In this document: one piece after another, positions 32,750-44,427 of the stretch
Layout: every line of letters starts with the position of its first letter
Numbering within the stretch: the first letter of the stretch is position 1
DNA from: Antedon mediterranea
Lineage: Eukaryota > Echinodermata > Crinoidea > Comatulida > Antedonidae
Length of the DNA stretch: 64,000 bases
Direction: 5' to 3'
Assembly: GCF_964355755.1 (NCBI RefSeq)
Contig: NC_092674.1
Coordinates: forward strand, 19,990,001 to 20,054,000
Position numbers and translations under genes: made by a program
The notes under the pieces: model-generated
What the model was told of the DNA's origin: nothing
What the model saw: only the letters and a program-made list of their open reading frames with translations
Database searches by the model: none

Positions 32750-35445
32750 TAGTCTAGCTAGGCCAGGCTAGCCTAGGCCTAGATAGGCCTAGTTAGTAGA
32801 CTCGAGAGCCTATCTATACTTACATGATATGTCTAAAAACTGGATTAAAAACAAAACCCAGGAAATACCTTTTTAACAGCAAAAACTGTGGATCATAATG
32901 AAAGTTTTCTAGGTTGAGCCCAACTGGATGTTTTTTTTTGGGTGTGGGCAGCAAAGAATATATTCTTTGGTGTGGGCCTGTCCTAATATGGGCGGCCATT
33001 AGGGTCGAAATAAAATTGGGTTGTCTAAACCAACATACCAGAGTGTCTTAATCTTGATAAAGTACTTTAAAATATTGTCAAAATGTAAAGATAACTATGA
33101 AATCACTGGAGTTGAAAACTACATCATAATTAAATGACATGGATCAAAGAGTACAAAACTACAGAACAACGGATATGAAAAAAAGGTATCAAAATATGTA
33201 GAAGAATCTTGGAGGAATTATTCCTCTTGGGAAGGAGGAGCATAATTAGTCCGCTCTAGCTACATTTGATCTTGAAAAGGGTATGTGGTCCGAAACGCCG
33301 ATTTTCTTGGTGCCATCACATTTTGTATTTTAAACGCCTTAATTTAGTAATGCCACTTTTTTTAAATAATATCTTGTAGGCCTAATGGGATCCACGTGTA
33401 ACACAAAAGACTAGCGATGGTGCGTCAACTTAAACGTCGTCTCCTATTGTATCTATCTTTTTGGACATGGCTCACTAATATATGACGTACTTTTTAAAGT
33501 AGGTCTACACACAATCTAGTAAGCAACTTCATGAATTTAGCCTATCTGTAATTAGGTGTTTCACAGAGGCATCACATGGTCCTCTCTTTTTTTATGTACA
33601 TTCAGGTGATGGCCGCAGAAATGCAATTAAACACTGCTACTCGATCGAATAGTGACTGCACTAATGCTACATTTTAAGTATCAGTACTTCGTGAATATTT
33701 ATATTAAATAAATCTGTGGAATTAGGAATTGTGTTTTTTGTTGATGTCCGAACTCACGAATCCAGGAATTTATTCTATATTATATTAGCACGTATTACAA
33801 CATCTATCACCTGTGAAAGCCTCACACTTATTGTAAGCCACTGATAATGTTAACTGGATTCATATTTACTGCGAGAAATGACATTCTCGTCAAATTCATT
33901 TGATCTTAACTTGAAACTGTTCAATAGACCGGATGGAGTATTCGTTTTTTAATGTATTATTATTAGATCAGTCGAATGTTACCATACTCATTCAAATCAC
34001 GTGTGATGATTGGATTGACGACACTGACCAAATTGACTCAAACAAATCTACATAGGAATACATTTTCGTTGATCCAATAATCAAATACGATAATACGAAA
34101 TATACTAAGTAAGGGCCGTCTACTAGTACGACTTTTCGCAAAACGTATTTGCTTTTCCAATTTATTTCGTATTCGTATTATTGGATAAATAAAAATAAAA
34201 TTTAACCTACTATTATCGAAAAATGACGGGACAAATAATCGTTTTTCAATAAATATATTCGTCAGTTTATCTCACATCATAACTGCACGTGCACATTTCG
34301 AGATGAATGAGTAAAAAAGGATGTAATGTAAATGTCCATTTGGCGTTCCATAGTTTTTCGGCGTCCCTGGATTAATCCAGGGACTGCACTGAACGCGTGA
34401 TACCAACCAAAAGGCTGCATCAGTTGAGTAGTAATATAAGTAGGTAAGTTGCCTTGTTGTTTATATCAAAACAAAAACCTATAAGACGAAGCAAGAGGTT
34501 CAAATGAGACCGAAAACGTTGAGGTCTAGATTAGTTAAGTAAAGTAGGCCTAGGCCTAGTATTATTAGTAGGCCTAATTTCAATAATGTACTAAATCTTA
34601 AAAGCTTAATTGTTTTCCTATAATTAATATCCTCCAGGCTATACAGTAGGGGCGCGCAATGTAGAGAGTCGACACAAACTCAGCCCCACCATGACCATGG
34701 TTAGGGCTGAGTTGAGACGATTTAGATGGTCGGAATTGGCACTTTCACGTTATTATAAATGTATTAACAATTGATATTTTAAAAATATGAAAACTGAGGT
34801 CTGCCTAGTATATAAAGGGTGACATTTTCCCCATAGCATAGGCCTATTTTGAGTAAACAGGCACGTCACAGGGTGCTTTGCGCAAGTCAGCGTTTGCCCA
34901 TGGTGGAAAAAGGTGCTTATCCAGGGCCGTCGACAGGACCTAGAGAAGTGAACTTTGTTAACCCATTGACCCTAAGTTTATTTTGCTCCCCTGGGACCCA
35001 AAAAGCATATGTCATATAATTAACCCTAACTTTTTTTCTAAACACAGACATTAAAAAAATTAAAAAACAAAAATAATGCAAAGGACATTTTATTTCCAAA
35101 TATGTTATCAAATTTGTGTTACAACTTATTTTGGCGGAGTATGGATTATGCAAATTTTAGAAATATTTTAGGAAAATTATTAAAAATTTGTAATTTATCT
35201 TTGACTACCAAATGCACAAAAATTAATAAATATTTCATAATAAAACTCATCTCTTCATCAGAACCTATTTCTTCTCTTCAAAATAAGACCAAACTTGACC
35301 ATTATGAATGACCGGTTTCGAAATTATGAAGAAATTAGTAGACTGACTCATCCGACGATGACCATATGGGGCCTAGGCCTATCGGGAGCCGCCCCGAGAG
35401 CGTCGTCGCCGCTGTTTGTTCACCGGGAATGTTAAAAAAAACATC
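32750..35445. other. Intergenic, no recognised gene
   Basis: Mixed AT-rich DNA. Small items: a CCGAAACGCCGATTTTC segment at about 33288-33305 that resembles the GAAAC part of Penelope-type hammerhead ribozymes (weak); a perfect 22-bp palindrome at 34363-34384 (GTCCCTGG, ATTAAT, CCAGGGAC); inverted ATCCAATAAT words near 34072 and 34180; and a CGGGAATGTT hairpin (35424-35448) that is the target site of the LTR element. Confidence 0.45.
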
Positions 35446-35450
35446 CCGAA

Positions 35451-35586
35451 TGTCACATATGTTCTGTTAATATGCTAATTATATTTGTTTGTTATTTGCA
35501 AATTATGCAAACTACGTTACGCTCGGTGAAGTAATAAAACAGTAGTTGAATTAAAAGAACCGTGTTGACGAGTCACACTTGTAATA
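35451..35586 (+). repeat. 5' LTR
   Basis: 136 bp, begins TGTCACATATG and ends CTTGTAATA, so the boundaries are TG..TA and not TG..CA. It contains an AATAAA near 35534. It is unusually short for this class. Confidence 0.95.
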
Positions 35587-35603
35587 TGGTGTCAGAATAG
35601 TGG
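35587..35603 (+). other. Primer binding site
   Basis: TGGTGTCAGAATAGTGG starts at the first base after the LTR; TGG pairs with the CCA tail of a tRNA. The TGGTGTCAG type is commonly ascribed to tRNA-Leu in Gypsy elements; I have not verified the tRNA. Confidence 0.75.
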
Positions 35604-35616
35604 AAATTCACTCAAA

Positions 35617-38600
35617 ATGGAATCGTTGAAATTTAAGCCGCCTCCACCCTTCGATTTTGATGGTCCTAGTGTGTCTGCTGCTTGGAAAAGGTGGAAACAG
35701 AGATTTACATTCTTTCTGAAAGCGACTGGCAGTGCACGTAAAAGTGGTGAAATAAAGGTAGCAATTTTAATTACTACACTGGAAGGGCGTGGCTTAGATA
35801 TTTACAACAACTTTACGTTCACTGATCTTGTAGGCGAACCGGGTCAGGAAGATTATGTCCCAGCAGAGGACAATAATGATTTTGATACAGTAATGTCAAA
35901 GTATGATGAATACTGTAATAAACGGGACCCGATAATGGCGTTACGAGCGCAATATTGGCAATATGAACGACCCGAAGGTCAGGGTTTGGATGAGTTTGTG
36001 AATGACTTAAGAACAATGGCGGTGAATTGTAAATTTGTGGATCAAGACGGTACGATTCGTGATAAGCTTTTCTTCAGTGTAACAAATCCAGTGATGAAAA
36101 TGAAAGTTATGGGCGATGATGGCAACGCTACACTTGATACTGTGATACACCGAATGAGAACTTTTGAGAGTTCTAGACGCGAGCTTGAAATGGCCGGTGT
36201 TGCAAGTGATTATAAGCCGAAGGTTCATGCATTGAGAAGAACCAAATCACATAAACAGACGCCAAGGGTTAGTGGTCAACATAATCATCAGTTTACGGAT
36301 GCAGCCAAAATTAAATGTAGCAGGTGCGGTTCTTCACATCTACCTCGTCAGTGTCCAGCTTATGGTAAAACATGCTACGGGTGTAAGGGTTTGAATCATT
36401 TTCAGTCTGTGTGCACCAAACGTTTTTCCCGAGGACGCGGTCGTGGACGTGGAAGAGCTGTACATACAATGGATGAACAGTATATTATTGCCGAAGGTGT
36501 AAGTGATCCTAATGACTTATACATTGACACTTTAACTGTTAAAGATAAAAATGAGTACTTTTATATTGACACTCTAAGAGATAACGATGACAAGAACGCT
36601 TGGTTCTATGATGTGTTTGTGGGAGGTAATGTGTTAAAGATGAAGCTTGACACAGGAGCAGGTGTTAACTGCATACCACTGGAAACATTTAGAAAGTTAC
36701 CAGGACATAAGAACATTAAAGTATATCATTCTAAAACTAACCTATATAGTTATAGTGATGAAATTGTAAAACATATTGGTAAAGTTACTCTAAATGTAAA
36801 AGTTGATAACATCCAAAATGATTATGACTTCTTTATTACTAATGTTGATGGTCCACCTATACTTGGATTGAAAGCCTGTAGGGAGCTTGGTCTGATCAAA
36901 CGTGGTAACAATATGATGTGTAGTGATAATGTGATAAATAATAAATATGTACATGCACTAACTAAAGATTCTTTGATTCGAGAGAATCGTGATGTATTTA
37001 CAGGTTTAGGTAAATATCAAGATCCTTATGACATCAAGTTGAAAAGTGGTGTTTCTCCAGTAGTCCATCCACCCCGCAGGGTGCCACTTAGTCTGCATAC
37101 CAAGCTGAAAGAAAAACTGGACGATATGGAGAAGAGGGGCGTGATTAAACGGACCGACAAACCAACAGATTGGGTCAACAGCCTAGTGATAGTGGAGAAA
37201 CGAGACGGATCCTTGAGGTTGTGTTTGGATCCACGTGATTTGAACAAAGCCATTAGACGTGAACATCATATGATACCGACCGGTAAGGACGTAGTGAGTC
37301 AGCTGTCAGGTAAAACACTTTTCACTGTCTTTGACCAGAAAGATGCGTACTGGCAAGTTCCTCTTACTGACGCTAGCGCAGATATATGTACATTCAATAC
37401 TCCCTTTGGACGATACAGTTTTCTAAGAATGCCATTTGGTATCTGCAGTGCTAGTGAGGTGCTACAGAAAGGAAACCAGCAAATATTTGGTCATATACCT
37501 AACGTACACATAATATCTGATGATATGATTATAGCTACAGGTAGTGAAGCAGAGCATAATGCAACAGTACAGAGGGTGATGGATACGGCCAGAGCGAACA
37601 ATGCCAAATTCAATGGAAGCAAGCTTAAGTATAAACAGTCTGAATTGGTGTTCATGGGAAACGTGGTGAGTGCCGATGGACAGAAACCAGACGAAGAAAA
37701 GGTTAGAGTTATCAAAGAAATGCCTGACCCACAATGTAAATCTGACTTGCAACGTATAATGGGGATGCTTAATTATCTTTCACAATTCATACCTAATATG
37801 TCCAATGTGAGTGCACCTCTCCGGGAATTGCTCAAGAAAGATGTTGCATGGTTTTGGGGTCCAGAACAAGCAGAATCCCTGAGGCAGTTAAAGGCGTTGA
37901 TTAGTAGCAAACCAGTCTTAAGTTTCTTTGATCCACAGAAGCCAACCATTATCCAATGTGATGCATCATCCACAGGGCTCGGAAGCTGTTTGCTTCAAGA
38001 GGGTCATCCGGTTGCGTTTGCCTCTAGGTCGTTAACATCAGCTGAAGTTAATTACTCACAAATTGAGAAGGAGATGTTGGCGATCTGCTTTTCTATACAC
38101 AAATACCACCAATATGTATATGGCCGAGCTGTTGAAGTTCACACTGACCATAAACCACTCGAAACAATCACACGTAAACCACTCCATAAAGCTAGTCCTA
38201 GAATACAACAAATGCTGCTCAAATTGATAAAGTATGAGCTTGATGTTAAGTATGTTCCTGGAAAGTACATGTACATAGCTGATGCTCTCAGCAGAGCATA
38301 TCCTGATAAGGTTGATCGTGATGCCCAACCCCTTGAACAGTTGAAATATAGGGTGCATAGTCTAGACGAAATATTGCCCATGAGTAAAGCAAAAATTGAA
38401 GAAGCAATACGAGCTACACATGCAGATGTGGTACTCCAAACTCTAATTCTAACATGCAAAAGCGGGTGGCCTAAACATAGATGGGGTGCACCGGAGCAAG
38501 TTAGGCAGTATTGGCATCTTCGTGATGAGATACATGAAATTGATGGTCTTGTGTTTTTAGGTGAGAAGTTGATTGTTCCTAGCCAAATGAGAGCAGATAT

Positions 38601-39612
38601 GCTGAATAAAATTCATGAAAGTCACCTTGGGATGGAGAAGTGTAAGGCGAGGGCCAGGTCTATTTTGTATTGGCCAGGTATGACCAACGATATAGAATCA
38701 GTAGTGTCAAGGTGCCCTGTTTGTGTAAAGTTAATGCGTAGAAATCAACGGGAGCCGATGATTCCACATAAGGTTCCTATGAGACCATGGGCTAAGCTGG
38801 GCGCGGATATATTTACATTCGCTGGCAGAGATCATCTTATTGTAGTTGACTATTTTTCCAAATACCCGGAAGTAGTGACACTCACTAGCAAAACGGCTGG
38901 AGAAATCATCAAAAAATTGAAATCTATATTCTCAAGACATGGCATCCCTGAAATATTAATGACGGATAACATGCCGTTCGCCAGCTACGAGTTCAAACAG
39001 TTTGCTAACCAGTGGGGGTTCGATTTAGTGACGTCCAGTCCGACATATGCCAGAAGTAATGGGCAAGTTGAACGTTTCGTCCAAACCATTAAGCAACTCA
39101 TGAGGAAGTCCGTTGATGAGGGAAGCGATTTTCATCTTGCTCTACTAGACTATCGTGATTCACCAATTGCAGGGTTGAATTGTTCTCCTGCTCAGTTGTT
39201 GATGAGCAGAAAGTTAAGGTCAACACTTCCAGTCACACATACATTGCTGCAACCACAAGTTATTGTCGGAGCTAGAGATTTCCTTCAGTCACGTCAACAG
39301 TCTATGACAAAATATTATGATCGTGGTACACGTGTATTGACGAAACTAAGAAAAGGGGACAACGTGAGAATATTGAAAGGACGGCAATGGGAACCTGCTG
39401 TTGTGGCTAAGGAACATGAGCTACCCCGTTCATATGTAGTGATGACCGAAGATGGAACGTCGTACAGACGGAATCGACAACATTTATTAAACACTCAACA
39501 ACCGGATACTTTGCAGAAGGGCGTACCAACTTTGCAGAAGGTACCGGAAGCACCACCCTTACGTAGAAGTGATCGTGTTAGTCGTCCACCGGATCGATTG
39601 GATTATAAATAA
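35617..39612 (+). CDS. Gag-Pol polyprotein of the LTR element, 1331 residues
   Basis: A single frame without stops. Residues 1-220 are a Gag-like region. Two CCHC zinc knuckles lie at 234-246 and 253-266 (CX2CX4HX4C each). A basic GRGR run follows. The retroviral-type protease has DTGA at 345-348 and ILGL about 75 residues later. RT runs from about 470, with LRLCLDPRDLN, the FDQKDAYWQV motif and the catalytic box ISDDM near 631. RNase H has IIQCDASSTGLG, EKEMLAI and TDHKPLE. Integrase has the HHCC finger (HESHLG, CPVC) and a DDE core (GADIF, TDNMPF, NGQVERF). A chromo-like or other tail is not obvious. There is no frameshift between Gag and Pol, so they are made as one product. The ATG at 35617 lies 14 bases past the primer site. 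Confidence 0.96.
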   Translation: MESLKFKPPPPFDFDGPSVSAAWKRWKQRFTFFLKATGSARKSGEIKVAILITTLEGRGLDIYNNFTFTDLVGEPGQEDYVPAEDNNDFDTVMSKYDEYCNKRDPIMALRAQYWQYERPEGQGLDEFVNDLRTMAVNCKFVDQDGTIRDKLFFSVTNPVMKMKVMGDDGNATLDTVIHRMRTFESSRRELEMAGVASDYKPKVHALRRTKSHKQTPRVSGQHNHQFTDAAKIKCSRCGSSHLPRQCPAYGKTCYGCKGLNHFQSVCTKRFSRGRGRGRGRAVHTMDEQYIIAEGVSDPNDLYIDTLTVKDKNEYFYIDTLRDNDDKNAWFYDVFVGGNVLKMKLDTGAGVNCIPLETFRKLPGHKNIKVYHSKTNLYSYSDEIVKHIGKVTLNVKVDNIQNDYDFFITNVDGPPILGLKACRELGLIKRGNNMMCSDNVINNKYVHALTKDSLIRENRDVFTGLGKYQDPYDIKLKSGVSPVVHPPRRVPLSLHTKLKEKLDDMEKRGVIKRTDKPTDWVNSLVIVEKRDGSLRLCLDPRDLNKAIRREHHMIPTGKDVVSQLSGKTLFTVFDQKDAYWQVPLTDASADICTFNTPFGRYSFLRMPFGICSASEVLQKGNQQIFGHIPNVHIISDDMIIATGSEAEHNATVQRVMDTARANNAKFNGSKLKYKQSELVFMGNVVSADGQKPDEEKVRVIKEMPDPQCKSDLQRIMGMLNYLSQFIPNMSNVSAPLRELLKKDVAWFWGPEQAESLRQLKALISSKPVLSFFDPQKPTIIQCDASSTGLGSCLLQEGHPVAFASRSLTSAEVNYSQIEKEMLAICFSIHKYHQYVYGRAVEVHTDHKPLETITRKPLHKASPRIQQMLLKLIKYELDVKYVPGKYMYIADALSRAYPDKVDRDAQPLEQLKYRVHSLDEILPMSKAKIEEAIRATHADVVLQTLILTCKSGWPKHRWGAPEQVRQYWHLRDEIHEIDGLVFLGEKLIVPSQMRADMLNKIHESHLGMEKCKARARSILYWPGMTNDIESVVSRCPVCVKLMRRNQREPMIPHKVPMRPWAKLGADIFTFAGRDHLIVVDYFSKYPEVVTLTSKTAGEIIKKLKSIFSRHGIPEILMTDNMPFASYEFKQFANQWGFDLVTSSPTYARSNGQVERFVQTIKQLMRKSVDEGSDFHLALLDYRDSPIAGLNCSPAQLLMSRKLRSTLPVTHTLLQPQVIVGARDFLQSRQQSMTKYYDRGTRVLTKLRKGDNVRILKGRQWEPAVVAKEHELPRSYVVMTEDGTSYRRNRQHLLNTQQPDTLQKGVPTLQKVPEAPPLRRSDRVSRPPDRLDYK

Positions 39613-39682
39613 ATATATCAATAATTAACTTCATTTTATGTTTATTTTGCAGATATCATGTTTATTTTCAAACCATCCTATA

Positions 39683-39783
39683 ATGTATGAAACATATGAA
39701 TGTGATCTAAGAAACAATTTGAAACATATGAATGTGATCTAAAAAACAATTTGAAACATATGAATGTGATCTAAGAAACAATT
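39683..39783 (+). repeat. Three 32-bp tandem repeats in the 3' untranslated part of the LTR element
   Basis: GAAACATATGAATGTGATCT-type units start at about 39688, 39720 and 39752, with one base difference in the middle copy. They lie between the ORF stop and the right LTR. Confidence 0.9.
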
Positions 39784-39901
39784 TATGTTTAAGGAAAAGT
39801 AATATTATTTATTTATGAGAATGTGATATATCGTGTCTAATTTACTTTTGATATTAATTTTAAAAAAAAATAAAAATTAAACTTTAGAAATTTATTTTGT
39901 T

Positions 39902-39914
39902 AGAAAAGGAAAGA
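39902..39914 (+). other. Polypurine tract
   Basis: AGAAAAGGAAAGA directly abuts the first T of the right LTR, the position needed for plus-strand DNA priming. Confidence 0.85.
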
Positions 39915-40050
39915 TGTCACATATGTTCTGTTAATATGCTAATTATATTTGTTTGTTATTTGCAAATTATGCAAACTACGTTACGCTCGGTGAAGTAATA
40001 AAACAGTAGTTGAATTAAAAGAACCGTGTTGACGAGTCACACTTGTAATA
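39915..40050 (+). repeat. 3' LTR
   Basis: Base-for-base identical to the 5' LTR over 136 bp. It is followed by the CCGAA target duplication at 40051-40055. Confidence 0.95.
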
Positions 40051-40055
40051 CCGAA

Positions 40056-40988
40056 AGCGACTTGGAATTCGGGATTCTCACGCGCACCGGCATCCCTCGG
40101 GAGCTTAGTCCGCTGTTTTAGACGTGTAGCTTGCAGAAAATTTGACGAAAATGCGTCGAAAACTTATGAAATTAAAACAAGTTTGGTATCAAAATGTTTG
40201 TCAAAAGTTATGCTTCAATAAACTGACCTTTGCGCAGAGTTTGAACAAATATTTCATGCCCATAATGCATCTGACATGTCAGGGTTCATATTACAATCAA
40301 AGGTAAACAATATGGCGCGGCCCTCGTGAGGACATCTTCACGACTTTTCTCCGGTAGAAAAATCACATTTTTACATGGAAATATGACGATTTAGACACTG
40401 TAACTGATACATAATCTTTATTTATTATACATTTATTGTATACAAGCTATAAAATAGTGATTATTGGAAATAAAGATGGATTTTAGACGATTTTACGTTG
40501 TATGTTTAGGCCTAGATTCATTCAACGCGCCTGTCGCGTTTCGAACAGCGTGCTTCGAAAAACGGTTATATTTTCGAATTTTATTTTCAAACTAACTTCA
40601 ACAATTGTTTTTATATATTTAGAAGCATATTTTTTTTTAAAAAGTTGTGAGTATTTTGTATAATTTGTTGTTACGATTCATGCACAGCAAACTGCGCATG
40701 TAAATTCGATTTACTTTTTTTTTGTTGATAATTTGTTTACAATGACCTTGACTTTTAACCTTTTGAGCGCTTTAAGCGCTTATCGTGGTGAATCGGTTAA
40801 ATGACGACCCAATATGGTACTCTCGTACATAAAATTCATGATAAATAGCACCTCTAATTTGCAGGAAAGACACTCTCATATGTAGCATATGCTACCACCA
40901 ATGAGACGGAGTTTTTTCTTAATATTAGTAAAAATATAAATATTTTTGCACATATGGCGTTTCATACGTGTATTACTTGAGTTTGGAT
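40056..40988. other. Intergenic, no recognised gene
   Basis: The stretch between the LTR element and the Mutator-like element. It includes a TATGTAGCATATGCTACCA self-complementary stretch near 40880 but no coding pattern. Confidence 0.45.
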
Positions 40989-41148
40989 ACTCCGTCTGCG
41001 ATATTTTTTTACGCTCAACGAAACTGCCAGCTAGCCAAAATACTGTTTTCTGATTGGATGTTGATGTCACGTGAGATTTTCAAATCACCCACGCATGCAG
41101 TTCGCCTCAGTAGGTAATTCCTCCTCGCACTCTCAGAGCGGTTGCGAC

Positions 41149-41903
41149 TCGCACTGCTCTAGGCTAGCAATTTACGTGTTGTAGGAATCGTACATTTCAA
41201 TGGCTCACTGCCTGAGAGCGCGCTAACTGAGACAACTACTAAGCTCCTTGCACAACAGACAGAGGCTTACAATTTCCCGCATTTTTATCGTGTCGCCATC
41301 GTTGAAATGTTTTTTCGTAACATTTATTGCTCTTTTCTATGTACAGTGTTTGAGATAAAATAATTACAGTATAGATAAGAGCGGCTAAGCCCAAAAAGTG
41401 GAAACTTGTGAACCGGGTTTCTTGGAAGTATTTACTTTCTCTTGCCATGGAGTAATCTAATTAATTAATTAATTAAATTTCCATGGAGAAATTCGCCTCT
41501 CTCAATGTTTATTTACGTTTCGCGTACGTTTCATGCAATAATTTAAATTTCACGTGGGAAAACATGGTTTATGCGATGCGATAAGCAAGTCGCGCCGCGG
41601 TAATCTTTTTAGGGCCTTCATGACGGCAACATTGGGTTGGCACGGTCGAAATACACTTTTCTCATCGTCATCCTTTTATATACTGACAAAAAAGAATCTA
41701 TTCCTTTGTCTATTCAAGATTTATTAGATTTTTGTAAAGTTACAGGTCTACATTACTATTTTATTCTTGGCCTACACATCCATGGTCTACATATGGCGAT
41801 GTTGTCATATATGAAGGCCCTAAAAAATTACCGCGGCGGCTTATCGCATTGAAATGTACGATTCCTACCGCGTAAATTGCTAGCCTAGAGCAGTGCGAGT
41901 CGC
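41149..41903. mobile_element. Palindromic element nested in the Mutator-like arm
   Basis: Arms at about 41141-41202 and 41848-41906 are reverse complements (TCGCACTGCTCTAGGCTAGC, then TAGGAATCGTACATTTCAAT). It interrupts the left arm of the host element exactly where the right arm reads through (GCGGTTGCGACCAAAGAT). Overlap at the breakpoints is only about 2 bp. Confidence 0.75.
41578..41849. mobile_element. Third-level palindrome inside the nested element
   Basis: Arms at 41578-41633 and 41797-41849 share GCGATAAGC, GCCGCGGTAAT and AGGGCCTTCAT in inverted order, about 165 bp apart. It abuts the right arm of the enclosing palindrome. Confidence 0.7.
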
Positions 41904-44427
41904 AACCAAAGATACTATAGCGCCACAAAGTGGCGCAAGATAGGGAACTCCTATCTCTTATACACTGCGCATGAGTGAAATTCCATGGGCAGCCATTCCG
42001 GCAAGCAAGTTACGCGATCACATACCCCGGAAGTGTATAATAAACCATTGAACCACATCCACGTGTGACGTGTTATTGTTTGTTCGGGAAGTTTTCTCGT
42101 GTTGTATTGGGTAAATTGTAGTGGTAAGTTTTTAGAATATATATTTTTTTGTTAGTAAACATTAACAAAATTATTAAATTGTTGTTTAAATTTAGTTCAG
42201 GCAGGCGTTTCTGCGCAATCCGATCTAGGGCCTAGTACTAGTAGTAGTAGGCTTGGCATATTTAATGCCGAATACTAGGCCTAGTTTAGTTAGTATGATT
42301 AATAAAAAAAAGTCTGGGAGGATGAATGATATTGATTGGCGTCTTGATGATAGATGGATCAAACAAGGCTTGGATGGATGGAAGATTAAGAAAAAAACTG
42401 AAGCTGTTCGGGAATTAGGAATTTTTAATAAAAATGTACAAGACAATATAGCGTTTTATTAATAATAACATTAACAGAAATAATTAAATGTAATGAAATC
42501 AAAAATCGTGAGGATGTTGTTATTGTTGTTAATTTGTCGTTGTCTTGCTTTACATGTTTGTTTGTCTTGTTTTGTTTCTGTTTGTTTAAACTCCAATATG
42601 ATTACAATTTCTTAACTGGCTACCCGTCACAAGTTTTTTTGGAGGGAAACCTCCAAATGTTATTACTTTCTGGGTGTTGCCTCTTAATTATTTATATTTA
42701 AATTGTTATTTTGTTTACTTTGAAATGATAAGAAATAAATGTTATTATGAATGAATGAATTGTTTGTTTTTTTTATTTAATAAATTTAAATTATAAATTT
42801 GATCCTCATATTTATTTTGTTCTTCATCTTTATTTGAAAAATATTTAGTTAATTAATGTAAACATTTTTGAATACTTACAATTATTAATAAATAGTATAT
42901 TGACTTTTGTTTTGAATTTAAAAATGTATAGTATTTTAAAATACTATAATAAGTAATCAAATGATTATGTAACAGTTCGAAAAGTGACCTAATAATTTAA
43001 TGATATATTTTTCCCTATTTCAGAAAGATATAAGTCTGTCATCATACTGTAAAATTGAGAAGATAGATGATTGAGTGCAAAGTGGTATTTTACACAAGAA
43101 TTAAATACAAAGGCCAGAACTGATGGACAATTATATTTCAATAGTAATAATAGTTTATATTTTTGATTCTTGAAAAGGAGCAGTATCCTATGGGATTACA
43201 AATAAAATCACTATTTTCACACACCTCATACTTTTAAGTGAAAGGAAATAACCAGAATTCAGTTATTATCAGTACTGTTGTTTAGGCCTATTGGCTTCTT
43301 TTGTAATACAAGAAATCAAAATAATAGAATTTTCCTTGTATTTAAGAAGGCTAAAACCATACATTCGTAATTTATTTATTGAGTGTATTTAATTATTCCA
43401 TCATTATTTATTAATATTGTATAAAGTGAGATTTTTCAGTATTTTTATTGCATTTTAATCCTGTCTGTAATATTGAAAGTTGAGCTAATAAAAGTGGGTT
43501 GAAAAGAACAAATTATGATTATGAATTTTTAAAATTAATATTTAATACTTTTACTTTTTTGAAATTAAAAAAATGTAACAATTGTTTTTGTATCTAGTAA
43601 TGTTTGTACAGTATACTACAGTTGTGGCAGATCGTAGTAAAATTCCCCTTGCAATGAAATAACTTTGTAGGCCTGAAGCACACAAAATAGAAAGAGAGGG
43701 TCCGAACAGGGAAAAGAACATCCCCCTGCCCATTAATTTTTTTTTTTTTTAAATTAAAAAGACAGTTTTGGACAATATATTTGGCAATTATTACAATTCA
43801 TCTCCAAAAAAATGCTTCTCTCGCACATAAACTAAGCCATCATCCCAGCCTAGGCCAAACGCGGCCGACCTTGGGCGTGAAGTGCGTAGCATCGCGCTGC
43901 GCCCCGCGACACTATTTATAACTATGCCTCAACCGACTGCCTACAAAATTCGTCCTCCATACAGTCAGTGTTTATTCTGTAGCCGTTTGAGGTTGGACAG
44001 TGATATACGCATATGTAAGTGTAATATCAAATGGAGTAAATTTATATAATCGAATTTTATATAGATGTTCTTTCATTTTGACGCGAAAGATAAAATAAAG
44101 TCGTACTGTTTATCGCGTAGATGTAAATCCTATTTGTTTTCATTGATTTGGTGGCGTGCCGCATTGCCTACTGGGTAATCCGCTTGCCGGAATGGCTGCC
44201 CATGGAATTATCATTTTTCGAGCGTCAGTTCCATATCTTGCGCCACTACGTGGCGCTATACGATCTTTGGTCGCAACCGCTCTGAGAGTGCGAGGAGGAA
44301 TTACCTACTGAGGCGAACTGCATGCGTGAGTGATTTGAACATCTCGCGTGACATCAACATCCAATCAGAAAACAGTATTCTGGCTAGCTGGCAGTTTCGT
44401 TGAGCGTAAAAATATCGCACTCCGTCT

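Larger units (their letters stand above)
35451..40050 (+). mobile_element. Intact Ty3/Gypsy-type LTR retrotransposon, 4600 bp
   Basis: Two identical 136-bp LTRs bound one uninterrupted gag-pol ORF, with a primer binding site directly after the left LTR and a purine tract directly before the right one. The 5-bp target duplication CCGAA is present at 35446-35450 and 40051-40055. Identical LTRs and an open ORF point to a recent insertion. Domain order (protease, RT, RNase H, integrase) is that of Ty3/Gypsy; the doubled zinc knuckle suggests the Mag-like group. Confidence 0.96.
40998..44418. mobile_element. Mutator-like non-autonomous element, 3421 bp, with nested insertions
   Basis: The ends are GCGATATTTTTACGCTCAAC-like and inverted to one another. 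The right arm runs 44182-44418 (about 237 bp); the left arm is 40998-41148 continued at about 41904-42006 after an insertion. A 9-bp duplication ACTCCGTCT flanks it (40989-40997 and 44419-44427). No transposase frame is visible; the internal ORF at 42253-42462 (69 codons, Lys/Trp-containing) is not recognised. A donor-like GGTAAGTTT near 42122 and an acceptor-like TTCAG near 42200 hint at a transcribed captured segment. Confidence 0.85.
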
